From contig NZ_JAUSSF010000003.1 in the NCBI RefSeq assembly GCF_030812195.1, forward strand, positions 248,001 through 312,000: a DNA stretch of 64,000 nucleotides. The letters run 5' to 3'. The DNA comes from Chryseobacterium lathyri (GTDB lineage: Bacteria; Bacteroidota; Bacteroidia; Flavobacteriales; Weeksellaceae). This document shows, piece after piece, positions 18,779-28,278 of the stretch. The notes beneath the pieces were generated by a model. The model was not told where the DNA came from and made no database searches. It saw only the letters and a list, made by a program, of their open reading frames with translations. The position numbers and the translations under genes are program-made. Each line of letters starts with the position of its first letter. Position 1 is the first letter of the stretch.

Positions 18779-20125
18779 TTACTTTTCAAAAACTGCATAA
18801 TCTGAAACTTTAAATGTAAAATCTTTTCCGCTGTCAAAATCTCTTTTTGTCTTGTCAAAAACATTACGGAAAGTTCCTGAAAGATTTTGGTCTTCGATGG
18901 TGAAGTTTACGGGCTCTTTTGACATATTCAGGACTACAAGCACTTCGTCTTTTCCGTTCTTTCTGACATAAGCCAAAATTTTGTCGTTGGCTGTGCTATT
19001 TAAAAGATAGGTGGATACATTGGGATCTCCGCCTCTTAATGCAGGATTAGAGGCTTTCAGTTCCAGCAAAGTTTTATAAAATTCACCCATCTGATAGGTA
19101 CTGGTCCATTTGATAACATCCTTTTCAAAAAATTCGAGCCTTTTCATATTGGGGAGCTCCTGACCAGAATATAGCAGGGGAATGCCGTTCCATGTTGCAG
19201 AAAATACAGCCATAGGCTTGGTGATTACTCCATATTTTTCATATTCCGTTCCATTCCAGGAATTTTCATCGTGGTTGGTGGTAAACCAGGCTCTCATGGA
19301 AGCATCTCCTACGATGGAATATTTTTGCAACAAATCTTTAAGCTCCTGAAGGGGCTCGTTTTTCTTATAATAATCTGCAGATTTATGCATCCATTTCCAT
19401 GAGTAGCTTGCATCAAAGACTTTTCCATATTCAGGGCTTTCGAGCTCATCAAATTCTCCCAGCCAGAAAAGAGGTTTTATTTTTTCGACTTCCGGACGTG
19501 CCTGCTGCCAGAAATCCACTTCAACCCAAGAAGCAAGATCGCATCTGAAACCGTCAATACCGGTTTCTTTTACCCAGAATTTCATGGCATCTATCATTGC
19601 CAGCCTCATTTCCTGATTTTTGTAATCCAATTCAATGATATCATCCATGCCTGAAGCGATATGGAATTTCCCGTCAGGGTCTTTCAGATAGAATTCCGGA
19701 TGTGTTTTTGTCCAGATATGATCCCAGCCGGTATGGTTTGCTACCCAATCAATGATTACTTTAAAACCCAGTCGGTGGGCTTCGTTCACCATATGCTTAA
19801 AGTCATTCATGGTTCCAAACTCCGGATTAATGGATGTGTAATCTGAGGCTGCATACTGACTTCCAAGACTTCCTTTTTTATTTTGCTGGGCAATGGGCGT
19901 TATGGGCATGAACCAAAGTGTTTTTATTCCCATTTTTTTCAGGCGGGGCATTTCTTTTTCAAATGCCTTAAATGTTCCTTCCTGTGTATATTGTCTTAAA
20001 TTGACTTCGTAAATATTGGTTGTGTGCTTCCATTCCTTTGGCAGATCCATAGTATTCTGAGTATTTTGAGTGGTACAAGAAACAATTCCCAGACCAATTA
20101 TTGCTAATAGAATTAATTTCTTCAT
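18779..20125 (-). CDS. Lipoprotein alpha-amylase (GH13)
   Basis: A 448-residue glycoside hydrolase family 13 enzyme. The signal sequence ends in the lipobox GIVSC with C17 as the lipidated residue. GH13 regions are clear: DWVANHTG (126-133); nucleophile D196 in GFRCDLAS; acid/base E224 in LGEFDE; and transition-state stabiliser D286 in TNHDENSW. It should cleave alpha-1,4-glucans in the periplasm or at the surface. No SusC/SusD-like pair or other starch genes adjoin it. The C-terminal domain is short (DQNLSGTFRNVF...). The start is the ATG at 20125; an overlapping ATG four bases upstream is out of frame. Confidence 0.92.
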   Translation of the reverse strand: MKKLILLAIIGLGIVSCTTQNTQNTMDLPKEWKHTTNIYEVNLRQYTQEGTFKAFEKEMPRLKKMGIKTLWFMPITPIAQQNKKGSLGSQYAASDYTSINPEFGTMNDFKHMVNEAHRLGFKVIIDWVANHTGWDHIWTKTHPEFYLKDPDGKFHIASGMDDIIELDYKNQEMRLAMIDAMKFWVKETGIDGFRCDLASWVEVDFWQQARPEVEKIKPLFWLGEFDELESPEYGKVFDASYSWKWMHKSADYYKKNEPLQELKDLLQKYSIVGDASMRAWFTTNHDENSWNGTEYEKYGVITKPMAVFSATWNGIPLLYSGQELPNMKRLEFFEKDVIKWTSTYQMGEFYKTLLELKASNPALRGGDPNVSTYLLNSTANDKILAYVRKNGKDEVLVVLNMSKEPVNFTIEDQNLSGTFRNVFDKTKRDFDSGKDFTFKVSDYAVFEK

Positions 20126-20210
20126 TCATCTATTTTTAACAAAAGTAAGGAATGTTTTTTTGTTAAAGGGAATAGTGAAGATGCAATTCAAAAATTCATC
20201 CGTAATAATA

Positions 20211-20240
20211 AAAAAGCCCCGGATTTCTTTCCAGGGCTTA
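20211..20240 (-). terminator. Terminator of the pRiA4b-like gene
   Basis: AAGCCC-C-GGA pairs with TTCC-A-GGGCTT around a short loop, and is followed on the minus strand by a T run, just after the stop at 20254. Confidence 0.7.
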
Positions 20241-20253
20241 TATTGTTCAGATA

Positions 20254-20850
20254 TTATCTCTCATCATCATTATCATCTTCTTCTTCGAAAACATCATCGT
20301 TGTAGTTTTCTTCTTCTTCATCATCGAAACTTTCATCATCTTCATCTTCAAAATTTGTACTTCCTCCGAAGTCATCATCGAAACTGAAATCATCATCCAT
20401 CAATGGCATTGCAGATCTTTTTTTAGATCCTCCGCTTCCGCTTTTGCTTGGTGCTTTTAACGGAACGTTTCCAAATCTGTACACCGTGATAGGATAATTA
20501 ACTCCTTTTGTTTCTTCGATGATTTCTACGAGCTCACAGTATAGCTCCCAAAGATCAAGAAGCCCGTACTGGAACTGAGCTTTGTCTCCTACATTTCCAA
20601 AAGCTTCATCAATGTACACATCCGACATAATTTCGCCATCACCATCATCACTCATATCTTCCAAAGGAACACTTTTAATTATTGTCCCATCGTCTTCCAA
20701 CATATTAAAAGTGGAAAGTTCGTCTCCCTGTAGACTGAACGCACTTTTAATACCCAAATGTAAGTTCCATAGTGACTGTTTCCCTTTTACTTCAATATCT
20801 CGGAAAATATCCTCTTTCGCATCTAATATTACGCGGATCTTGTAAACCAT
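20254..20850 (-). CDS. pRiA4b ORF-3-like protein with acidic tail
   Basis: A 198-residue protein. Residues 1-130 match the pRiA4b ORF-3 / IS1096 passenger-like fold pattern (VYKIRVILDAKEDIFRDIEVKG, LHLGIKSAFSL, LLDLWELYCELVEI). A Ser/Gly/Lys linker follows, and the last 50 residues are almost entirely Asp, Glu and Asn, ending EEDDNDDER. The function of this family is not established. The acidic tail resembles nucleic-acid mimics or histone-binding tails, which is speculation. Well-conserved codon pattern and own terminator indicate a real gene. Confidence 0.75.
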   Translation of the reverse strand: MVYKIRVILDAKEDIFRDIEVKGKQSLWNLHLGIKSAFSLQGDELSTFNMLEDDGTIIKSVPLEDMSDDGDGEIMSDVYIDEAFGNVGDKAQFQYGLLDLWELYCELVEIIEETKGVNYPITVYRFGNVPLKAPSKSGSGGSKKRSAMPLMDDDFSFDDDFGGSTNFEDEDDESFDDEEEENYNDDVFEEEDDNDDER

Positions 20851-20983
20851 ATCAGTTTCTTAAATTACTTTTTTGCCTTAATTATTATGATAAATCTCTG
20901 TTGCAAATATATAATAAATGACATGTGACAAAAAAATATTTCAGGATTTTTTAAAATATTTTTTTTTCTTACATTTTACCAGA

Positions 20984-22015
20984 TTATTTACTTTTTTCGA
21001 GCATAAAACTGAATTTAGTCCCTTCAAGATAGACACTTTCTACGGTAATATTTTCGTTATGGGCTTCCAGGATATGTTTTACAATAGCAAGTCCAAGCCC
21101 AGAACCTCCTTCTCTCCTGCTTCTGCTGGTTTCAACACGGTAAAATCTTTCAAAGATTCTCGGAAGGGCCTCAGCTTTAATTCCCATTCCATTATCGATC
21201 ACCTCAATCAGTACTTTATTTTTAAGAACACTGGTTTTGACGGCTACTTTTGCTTCCTGCCTGTTGGCATAATGAATAGCATTGGAAATCAGGTTAATAA
21301 AAACCTGTGAAATTTTCTGTTTATCGGCATCTACAAAGATCTGTGGATGAAGGGTCTGGATCTGCAGGGTTGCATTATGTTTTTCAGCTTCAAATTCAAG
21401 AAGCTCGAAAATTTCTTTGATTAGAAGATTAACATCAAATCTTGAAACCGTAATACTGATCTCTCCTGCCTCGAGACGGTTGATCATATCAAGATCTGTA
21501 ACGATCGCAATCAGTCTTTCTACGGATTTATCTATCCTTTCCAGATATTTGTCGCGAATGGTAAGATTGTCAACACCTCCGTCTCTGAGGGTTTCCACAT
21601 ATCCCTGAATGGAAAAAAGAGGAGTTTTAAGCTCATGGGAAACATTTCCGATGTATTCTTTACGGTAGCTTTCCATTTCCTTCATCATATCGATTTCCGT
21701 TATCTGCTGCTGGTTAAGATCGGAAAATCTTTCACCCAGTTCTTTAATGGTGATATTCTCGTTATTGTCATGAACAATTTCCTGCGGAAGCATTTGTGAA
21801 AGCCCACGAACCTGTTTTTTCCCATAATAGTTAAAAAGAAGTTCAAGAACCACATAATTGATCATAAAAATGAGGATGAGGCAGGTAAACAGGCCAATTT
21901 TAAAGAAAGGGGTCTGGTAATAGATATCCTTCAGTGAATCAAAGATGATCACTAAAAGAAACATCACCAGTGTCAGAAGACACGAGGCGACGAGTGTAAG
22001 TCTGTAAAATTTCAA
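20984..22015 (-). CDS. PhoR-like sensor histidine kinase
   Basis: A membrane kinase of about 343 residues. Two N-terminal helices (about 8-26 and 40-63) enclose a very short periplasmic loop of about 12 residues. The HisKA domain has H127 in NVSHELKTPL, and the ATPase domain shows the N box (NLISNAIHYA), G1 (DNGMGI) and G2 (GGSGLGLAI). The tiny loop argues for sensing through membrane partners, as in PhoR. No ATG precedes the first helix, so translation probably starts at TTG (22015) with sequence KFYRLTL. It lies 46 bases after the response regulator gene in the same direction. Confidence 0.88.
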   Translation of the reverse strand: MKFYRLTLVASCLLTLVMFLLVIIFDSLKDIYYQTPFFKIGLFTCLILIFMINYVVLELLFNYYGKKQVRGLSQMLPQEIVHDNNENITIKELGERFSDLNQQQITEIDMMKEMESYRKEYIGNVSHELKTPLFSIQGYVETLRDGGVDNLTIRDKYLERIDKSVERLIAIVTDLDMINRLEAGEISITVSRFDVNLLIKEIFELLEFEAEKHNATLQIQTLHPQIFVDADKQKISQVFINLISNAIHYANRQEAKVAVKTSVLKNKVLIEVIDNGMGIKAEALPRIFERFYRVETSRSRREGGSGLGLAIVKHILEAHNENITVESVYLEGTKFSFMLEKSK

Positions 22016-22061
22016 TTTTACAATTTTTTATAGGTTTATGTAAAGATAGGAATTTAAGATA

Positions 22062-22739
22062 TTAAACGATAAGCTTATAACCGATTCCTTTTAATGTCTG
22101 GATGGTATTAATTCCTAGTTTCTCTCTCAGCCTTCTGATGTGGACATCGATGGTTCTTTCACCTACGATCACGTCATTGCCCCATACTTTTTCCAGAATT
22201 TCTTCTCTTTTAAATACTTTTTCAGTGTTTGAAGCGAGAAGATAAAGCAAATCGAACTCTTTTTTAGGAAGCAGGAACTGCTGTCCGCTTTTGGAAACCC
22301 TGAAATTGTCTTTGTCTATCACCAAATCACCAATTTCAATCAGTTTAGCATTATCTGAAACCTGAGAAGTCAGCTGTAATAAAGCATTCACTTTAGAAAT
22401 CAGAATTTTCGGTTTGATCAGCTTTACAATATAATCATTAGCTCCGGCTTGAAATCCTGCCAGCTGGGAGAATTCTTCGCTTCTTGCGGAAAGGAAAACA
22501 ATTAGTGTTTTCTGAAGCTCTTTTACTTTACGGAGTTCCTGACAGGTTTCTATGCCATCTTTTTCGGGCATCATAACATCTAACAGGATAAGATCGGGGA
22601 TGATCTCTTTGGCTTTATCTATTCCTTCGTTACCGTTTGTGGCTGTATAGATATCATAGCCTTCTTTTTCCAGGTTGTAAGACAGAATCTCTAAAATATC
22701 CAGTTCATCGTCTATTAAGAGTATTTTCTTTTGGTTCAT
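22062..22739 (-). CDS. PhoB-like response regulator (OmpR family)
   Basis: A 225-residue regulator started at the ATG at 22739. The receiver domain has D10 and D11 in LIDDE, the phosphoacceptor D54 in LLDVMMP, and the conserved lysine in DYIVKL. The C-terminal winged helix (about 128-225) ends with TLKGIGYKL, with recognition-helix sequence TIDVHIRRLREKLG. It pairs with the kinase gene downstream. It is divergent from a TonB receptor-lipoprotein pair, so those are plausible targets. A phosphate role is inferred from the PhoB/PhoR-like architecture, not proven. Confidence 0.88.
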   Translation of the reverse strand: MNQKKILLIDDELDILEILSYNLEKEGYDIYTATNGNEGIDKAKEIIPDLILLDVMMPEKDGIETCQELRKVKELQKTLIVFLSARSEEFSQLAGFQAGANDYIVKLIKPKILISKVNALLQLTSQVSDNAKLIEIGDLVIDKDNFRVSKSGQQFLLPKKEFDLLYLLASNTEKVFKREEILEKVWGNDVIVGERTIDVHIRRLREKLGINTIQTLKGIGYKLIV

Positions 22740-22937
22740 TTTCAATTTTTACAGAGTCAAAGTTAATAAATTTTAAAGCACAGATGAACAAATGTATTAT
22801 CGTTCACATAAAGTTAACAATAACTCCCTTTTATTAATGTTTAGTTAAAAAAAAATTAAAACTGGCTAAACCACTTACCCCATTAATCTTTTATTCCTTT
22901 GCACCGAAAGAATCTAGTAAATAAAGTAAGTAAGATA
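22740..22937. promoter_or_regulatory. Divergent control region between regulator and TonB receptor
   Basis: These 198 bases hold the promoters of the response regulator and of the TonB receptor gene. GTTAAC (22812-22817) and GTTTAGTTAA (about 22839-22848) are loosely repeated TTAA-type motifs that could be regulator half-sites. No TAnnTTTG element was clear for the receptor (TTCCTTTG at 22894 is closest). Confidence 0.35.
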
Positions 22938-25586
22938 ATGAAAATTAATAAACTTAGCATTGCGGTCGTATTTTTATCCGGATCAATGTTTTACGCTCAG
23001 GAAACGAAGCAGGACACGATCATTAAGGAGAAAAAAATTGATGGCGTAGTAATCCAAGGAAGCAGCAACAAGAAAACGGAGGCTGCGGTATTAGGAGAAC
23101 AAAAAAAAGCGGTTATTCAAAAACAGGCTGTAAGTGCTGAAGAGATTTCCAGAAAAGGGATCTCAAACGTGGAACAGGGACTTACGAAAGTGACGGGAAT
23201 CACTACAGTGGAAGGAAGAGGACTTTTCGTAAGAGGTCTTGAAGAACGATACAATTATTTATTGATCAACGGTCTTGGATCGCCTTCCAATAACCCGTTC
23301 CAAAAGATTATTGCCCTGAAGCAGTTCCCAACGGATGTGGTAGGAAAATTAAATATCTATAAAACCTTTAATTCTAACCTTTACGGAGATTTTGCCGGAG
23401 CTACTTTTGATATTGAAACACTTACGATTGATAAACCTTTTACAAAGGTGGAATTCAGTGTGGGAGTGAATACTTTGAGTACATTCAGAAACAATTTTAA
23501 AGTAGCTGAAGGTGCAGATGGAATGAACGGATATTTAGGATTGAATTCCCAAGACAGAAGACTTCCTAGCGAAATTAGAAATTCAAGACCGGATAACTAC
23601 AAATTTACTCCGAGTGAATCCTTAAACTCGTTTAAAAATTCCTGGAATGTAGACAATGTAAAATCAATGCCAAATACAAGTATTGGATTCACAACTGCAC
23701 AGAAGGTAAAAATGGGAGAAACTGGGAATTTAGGAATTTTATTCTCTTTAAATCAAGCCACTAAATTCGAGTATAAAGACGGAGCTAACAATCAGTTTAG
23801 AGCACAAGGTCAAAACTCGCCTATTGAAAACATGAATTTCCTTAATCGGAAACAATACAACTACGAAACAGAATCTTCAGTTTTATTAGGATTAGGATAT
23901 AAAAATAGAGGAACCAATATTAACTTAAATGCTATTTATTTACAAAATGTCAATAATATTATTGAAGACAATTTTGGATATAAAGATCAAAGAGTTCAAA
24001 ATATAAAAGATGGTTTTTTTAGGACCAATCAATTGGATATTTCAAGATTTTTGGATTTGCAATTGACTGCCTCACAAAAAATCAACGACAGAAACCAGTT
24101 AAAAGCAGGAGCTAGTTATGTAATCAATAACTACAGCCAGCCAGACAGAAAAATTATTGAAGGAAACCGCAGTAATCCTTTAACTGGCGAACTTCTTTCT
24201 GAGGGGAATGTATTAATGAATTATGGAGGAAATAATCTTATCCGTCAGTATCTAGATGTAGATTCTCGATTCTATGGTTCTGCCTTTGCTGAGTATCAGC
24301 TGTCTTTAGGTGAGAAAGGAGACCGAAAGGAATATCCTCTTCAGATTACGTTGGGTTACAATGGTTTTACAGATTTTAGAAAAACCTCATACCGATTTAT
24401 TTTTGGACGCCCGGAGTCAGCATTTAAGAACGACCCTTTCATCGTAGATGTAGATAAGCCACAAGCTATATTTGATGAATCAATAAGAAAAGGTGATTTA
24501 TTTTATCAGGAAGGTTCAGACATTTCTCAGTTTTATTCAAGCTTTTATCAAATAATAAACGGAGGTTATGCTAACGTTAATTTTAAGCCAGACGATTCCT
24601 GGGATATCTTATTAGGAGCCAGGTATGAAAATGACATGACACTTATCCGTTATTCTGAACCAAGTGCTGACAAGAAGATCAACTTAGAAAAAAACAATGA
24701 TTTCTTTTTACCGTCATTGGCTGTAAAAAAAGCTCTTAACAATAAGAACAATTTAAGATTCTCATTCAGTAAGACCATTACTCGTCCAATTCTTATTGAA
24801 ACGATGCCCATAACATACATCAATCCTGATAATGTGAATATTGTAGGTAATCCGGAAATTAAGAATAGTGAAAACTATAACATTGACCTAAAATGGGAAT
24901 ATTTCCCTACTTCAAAGGAGATGTTTGCTGTAAACTTATTTGCAAAAAGGATAGATAATGCAATCGAACGTTCATTAGTACCATCCGGAAATGCGACAGG
25001 TTCTACAATCACTTTCTATAATGCTAAAAAAGCAGACTTATTCGGAATTGAGCTTGAAGGAATTTTAAACTTAAATAGAATTTCAGAATCTCTGAATAAC
25101 TTTACTTTAGGTGCCAATGCTACCATCATGCATTCTAATGTTGAAAGAAGCCAAAAACAATTGGTCATGGAAGAACCAGATTGGTTTGCAACTACCGGAG
25201 AAAAATTACGTAAAAGAGGTTTGCAAGGTGCCGCTCCTTATACAATAAATGCTGATTTGAAATACGAATTGAAAAACCGTAACAACTTATCACATACATT
25301 CTCTTTTGTTTACAATGTTTCCGGAAGTAAAATTTATGCCACAGGGGGAGCAGGAACAGACAATTACTACGAAAAGCCATTCAGTCAATTCGATTTTGTA
25401 TACCAGGGGCAACTAACAAAAAACTGGAACTTGAAATTTGCAGTACTTAATATTTTAGACAGCAAATATAAAATCCTACTTGGTGACAAAAATTATCTAC
25501 CGGTGAATTTTGAACAAGGAAATAATACACTCACAGACTATTACAGAGGTATTTCATTTAATTTCACTGTTGGCTATACATTTTAA
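22938..25586 (+). CDS. TonB-dependent outer-membrane receptor
   Basis: A receptor of about 882 residues, started at the ATG at 22938; its signal peptide ends near SGSMFYAQE. A short TonB-box-like segment (IDGVVIQGSS) precedes the plug domain (about 60-180, with GISNVEQGLTKVTGI and GLFVRGLEERYNYLLINGL). A long beta-barrel ends in an aromatic residue (FNFTVGYTF). There is no SusC-type carboxypeptidase-like N-terminal extension. The substrate is unknown. The downstream beta-helix lipoprotein starts 28 bases after its stop, so the two are probably one operon facing a PhoB-like regulator. Confidence 0.9.
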   Translation: MKINKLSIAVVFLSGSMFYAQETKQDTIIKEKKIDGVVIQGSSNKKTEAAVLGEQKKAVIQKQAVSAEEISRKGISNVEQGLTKVTGITTVEGRGLFVRGLEERYNYLLINGLGSPSNNPFQKIIALKQFPTDVVGKLNIYKTFNSNLYGDFAGATFDIETLTIDKPFTKVEFSVGVNTLSTFRNNFKVAEGADGMNGYLGLNSQDRRLPSEIRNSRPDNYKFTPSESLNSFKNSWNVDNVKSMPNTSIGFTTAQKVKMGETGNLGILFSLNQATKFEYKDGANNQFRAQGQNSPIENMNFLNRKQYNYETESSVLLGLGYKNRGTNINLNAIYLQNVNNIIEDNFGYKDQRVQNIKDGFFRTNQLDISRFLDLQLTASQKINDRNQLKAGASYVINNYSQPDRKIIEGNRSNPLTGELLSEGNVLMNYGGNNLIRQYLDVDSRFYGSAFAEYQLSLGEKGDRKEYPLQITLGYNGFTDFRKTSYRFIFGRPESAFKNDPFIVDVDKPQAIFDESIRKGDLFYQEGSDISQFYSSFYQIINGGYANVNFKPDDSWDILLGARYENDMTLIRYSEPSADKKINLEKNNDFFLPSLAVKKALNNKNNLRFSFSKTITRPILIETMPITYINPDNVNIVGNPEIKNSENYNIDLKWEYFPTSKEMFAVNLFAKRIDNAIERSLVPSGNATGSTITFYNAKKADLFGIELEGILNLNRISESLNNFTLGANATIMHSNVERSQKQLVMEEPDWFATTGEKLRKRGLQGAAPYTINADLKYELKNRNNLSHTFSFVYNVSGSKIYATGGAGTDNYYEKPFSQFDFVYQGQLTKNWNLKFAVLNILDSKYKILLGDKNYLPVNFEQGNNTLTDYYRGISFNFTVGYTF

Positions 25587-25614
25587 AATAAATAAAAAAT
25601 AAAAAAAGTATAAA

Positions 25615-26814
25615 ATGAAAAGAAGAGTTTTATCATTATTATCGTTAACAGCTGTGTTAACTCTTGCATTAAATTCGTGTACTATCGAGGTAAATGATGG
25701 ATTAGGCGAAGAAACTGTTAAACCAAATCCAGATACAACAGTATTATCTGGTAACATTACTAAAGACATCACATTCAAAAAAGGAAATTATACACTAGAC
25801 GGAATCGTTAAAGTAACAAATAACGCAACTATCACAATTGAAGCAGGTGCTACGTTCAACGTTTCAACCTCTAAGACAAGCGGTTTAGTAATCCTACAAG
25901 ACGGCAATATCAATGCTGTGGGTACAGCTGCTGAGCCTATTGTATTTACCACATCTACTAAAACTCCAGGAGATTGGGGTGGCATTACATTATACGGAAG
26001 CGCTCCTATCAAAGCTATCAATGGGAATACATCGGCTCTTTCTGAGGATGGAAACAATGTATATTATGGAGGAAATGATGCCAATGATAATTCCGGAACC
26101 ATGAAATTTGTTCGTGTAGAATACGCTGGTAAAAAAATCGGTGACGGAACTTCAGAAACCAATTCTATGACATTCTATGCTGTAGGAGCTGGAACTACTC
26201 TGGAAAACCTTGTTACTTACAAAGGAACAGATGACGGTTATGAATTCTTCGGTGGTACTGTAAGTGCAAAAAACATCGTCTCTTATGGTAACTATGATGA
26301 TTCATTCGACTGGCAGGATGCCTGGAGCGGACAAAACAATACGAATTGGTATGCATTCCAAACAGGTACAGGAAACTTCGGAATGGAAATCGAAGCTTCA
26401 AGTAATGCTGATAATACTGCCCCAAAAATATCAAATATCACTTTAATCAGAAATGCCAATACAAACCCTGAAGCAGTAAATTCTCCTGAGATCTCTGCTA
26501 TCCAGTTTAAAAAACAAGGAACTGGGATTTTCTCAAATGTTTATATCAGCGGTTATAAAAATATCGGGACTCAGAAAGCTTACAGCGTACTTATCCAGGA
26601 CGCAGCTACAGAAACAAATCAGGTAAATAACGGAAAAATAGTTGTTGCTCCTCTTAATTATTTAAACTCTGACAATGCTGGGGTTTGGGGATATGCATTT
26701 ACTCCAAACGGTGGAAAAACTTTCACCAATGCAGCTACTGTTACAAAAGTATCTCTTACTCCTGGAGCTTGGGCTACAGTAGACGGAGTAAACCTTTTAG
26801 CAGGATTACAATAA
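25615..26814 (+). CDS. Surface lipoprotein with right-handed beta-helix pattern
   Basis: A 399-residue lipoprotein with lipobox LALNSC (C21 or C22). The body has repeated short strands such as IVKVTNNATITIEAGATFNV, LVILQDGNINAVGTAAEPIVF and a DWGGITLYG turn, as in parallel beta-helix proteins found beside TonB receptors in Bacteroidota. No catalytic motif is evident. Its job may be substrate capture for the receptor encoded just upstream, which is inference from the pairing. No T9SS tail is visible. Confidence 0.75.
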   Translation: MKRRVLSLLSLTAVLTLALNSCTIEVNDGLGEETVKPNPDTTVLSGNITKDITFKKGNYTLDGIVKVTNNATITIEAGATFNVSTSKTSGLVILQDGNINAVGTAAEPIVFTTSTKTPGDWGGITLYGSAPIKAINGNTSALSEDGNNVYYGGNDANDNSGTMKFVRVEYAGKKIGDGTSETNSMTFYAVGAGTTLENLVTYKGTDDGYEFFGGTVSAKNIVSYGNYDDSFDWQDAWSGQNNTNWYAFQTGTGNFGMEIEASSNADNTAPKISNITLIRNANTNPEAVNSPEISAIQFKKQGTGIFSNVYISGYKNIGTQKAYSVLIQDAATETNQVNNGKIVVAPLNYLNSDNAGVWGYAFTPNGGKTFTNAATVTKVSLTPGAWATVDGVNLLAGLQ

Positions 26815-26840
26815 GTAACTAGTTTCTTCATATCAAATTT

Positions 26841-26920
26841 AAAAGCCATCAGAATTCTTTCTGGTGGCTTTATTGTTCAAATAAATTCATTAAAAGCCAT
26901 CAGAAAATCCAATGGCTTTA
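26841..26920. terminator. Two tandem terminator hairpins sharing a sequence
   Basis: The first hairpin is a 12-bp stem (26843-26854 / 26859-26870). The second (TAAAGCCAT / ATGGCTTTA, 26892-26919) repeats the same left arm, AAAAGCCATCAGAA. Both sit between convergent genes with T-rich flanks, so they can stop transcription from either side. Confidence 0.75.
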
Positions 26921-26957
26921 TTTACAAAAAACAAGTATATTAAAAAATATATTTCAA

Positions 26958-28196
26958 TTAAGGTCTCCAAAATAAGTTCCCTCCATACATCAGGGCTTCT
27001 ATTTTGGAGAGTCTGGAAACCGCTTCTGCAGAACATGAAGCATCTGCAAATACAACAGAAGCATCATCGCCTGGTTTGGGCCATTGCTGTTTTCCATTTT
27101 CATCCAGCGGAAGAATATTTTGAGTCGCAAACTGAAGTGCTCTTGATAAATCAAATTCAGTTTCATATCCATACAGTTCAGCGATCAGATTTGCTTTCTG
27201 AAGCATATTTCCCGATCCGAAGGTACTCCAGTAGTCCTGCACATTATCATTTCCGATCAGAACCTTCACTCCATACTTTTTCAGTACCGGAATCGGCATT
27301 ACCGTTCCTCTGAAGGGCACAGAAGAGGCAATTCCCACTTTTCCTTCAGCCAGTCTTTCTGCAATCTTTTCCGTTTCTTTTGGTGAAAGATGCCCCAAAG
27401 CAAAAGCATGGCTTACAAATGTTTTTTCCTGAAGCAGTGGATTTTCAATTGCTTTATCGATGAGATAATTGATTGTCTTCATTCCCGATTCTCCTGCTTC
27501 ATGCAGATGAATATCAATTCCTTTTTTATGATCTAAAGCCAGCTGTACCGTGAAATCAATTACTTTTTCAATATTCCCGTCAATACTTAACGGATCAAGA
27601 CCTCCGATAAAACCTACACTTTTCAGCTGTGCCGCTTCTTTCATCAAAGGAACCGTATCTGTATAATACAGGCCATGCTGCGGGAAAGCCACAAGTTCAG
27701 CTTTAAAAGAATCTTTTTTATGCTCTAGTGCCTTTTCAAGGTTCTCAAGTGACTGTAAACCAGAAGTAGGATCAATATTAAAATGAGCTCTTGCAAAATG
27801 AGTCCCGTAATGCTGAAGCAGGCTGATGAGCTGTTCTGCTCTTTCCACAGAAGTTTTTAAAAGTTCGGGGATAATTTCCTGTTCATAGGCTATCATATCC
27901 TTCACCGTTCTCCGTTTCGGTGAAAGCGCCTGCCACGGAAGTCCGTATAATGTCTTGTCCAGATGAATATGCATATCTCTGAAAGCAGGAAGCATCAGAA
28001 AACCTTTGCCATCCAAAGCATCAGAAGCCGGATCATTCGGTTTTACAGCTTTGATCGTTCCGTTTTCTATTTCAAGGCTGAAAAGGCTGGTTTTCGTCCT
28101 GATCACTTCTCCTTCATCATATTCAAAACCCGTCTCGAGACGGACATTTTTAAGTGAATACGTTTCTTTTGCGACCAACTGATAGGGAAATTGCAT
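26958..28196 (-). CDS. Cytosine deaminase-like amidohydrolase (cytoplasmic paralogue)
   Basis: A 412-residue metal-dependent hydrolase. The first metal pair is in DMHIHLDK, later ligands in DIHLHEAGESG and VSHAFALG, and the catalytic aspartate in IGNDNVQDYWS, as in cytosine deaminase-type amidohydrolases. The substrate is unknown; deamination or hydrolysis of a cyclic C-N bond is expected. It is a paralogue of the protein encoded at 29192-30526, sharing long identical stretches such as DFTVQLALDHKKGIDIHLHE, but it lacks an export signal. An AraC regulator gene sits between the two copies, all in one direction. Confidence 0.85.
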   Translation of the reverse strand: MQFPYQLVAKETYSLKNVRLETGFEYDEGEVIRTKTSLFSLEIENGTIKAVKPNDPASDALDGKGFLMLPAFRDMHIHLDKTLYGLPWQALSPKRRTVKDMIAYEQEIIPELLKTSVERAEQLISLLQHYGTHFARAHFNIDPTSGLQSLENLEKALEHKKDSFKAELVAFPQHGLYYTDTVPLMKEAAQLKSVGFIGGLDPLSIDGNIEKVIDFTVQLALDHKKGIDIHLHEAGESGMKTINYLIDKAIENPLLQEKTFVSHAFALGHLSPKETEKIAERLAEGKVGIASSVPFRGTVMPIPVLKKYGVKVLIGNDNVQDYWSTFGSGNMLQKANLIAELYGYETEFDLSRALQFATQNILPLDENGKQQWPKPGDDASVVFADASCSAEAVSRLSKIEALMYGGNLFWRP

Positions 28197-28278
28197 GACT
28201 TATCTTTTAACAGGACAAAGTTATCACCAACCTGCTTCAAAACCGGTGTATCAATTATGCTTTGTGTTGTACAGATTA

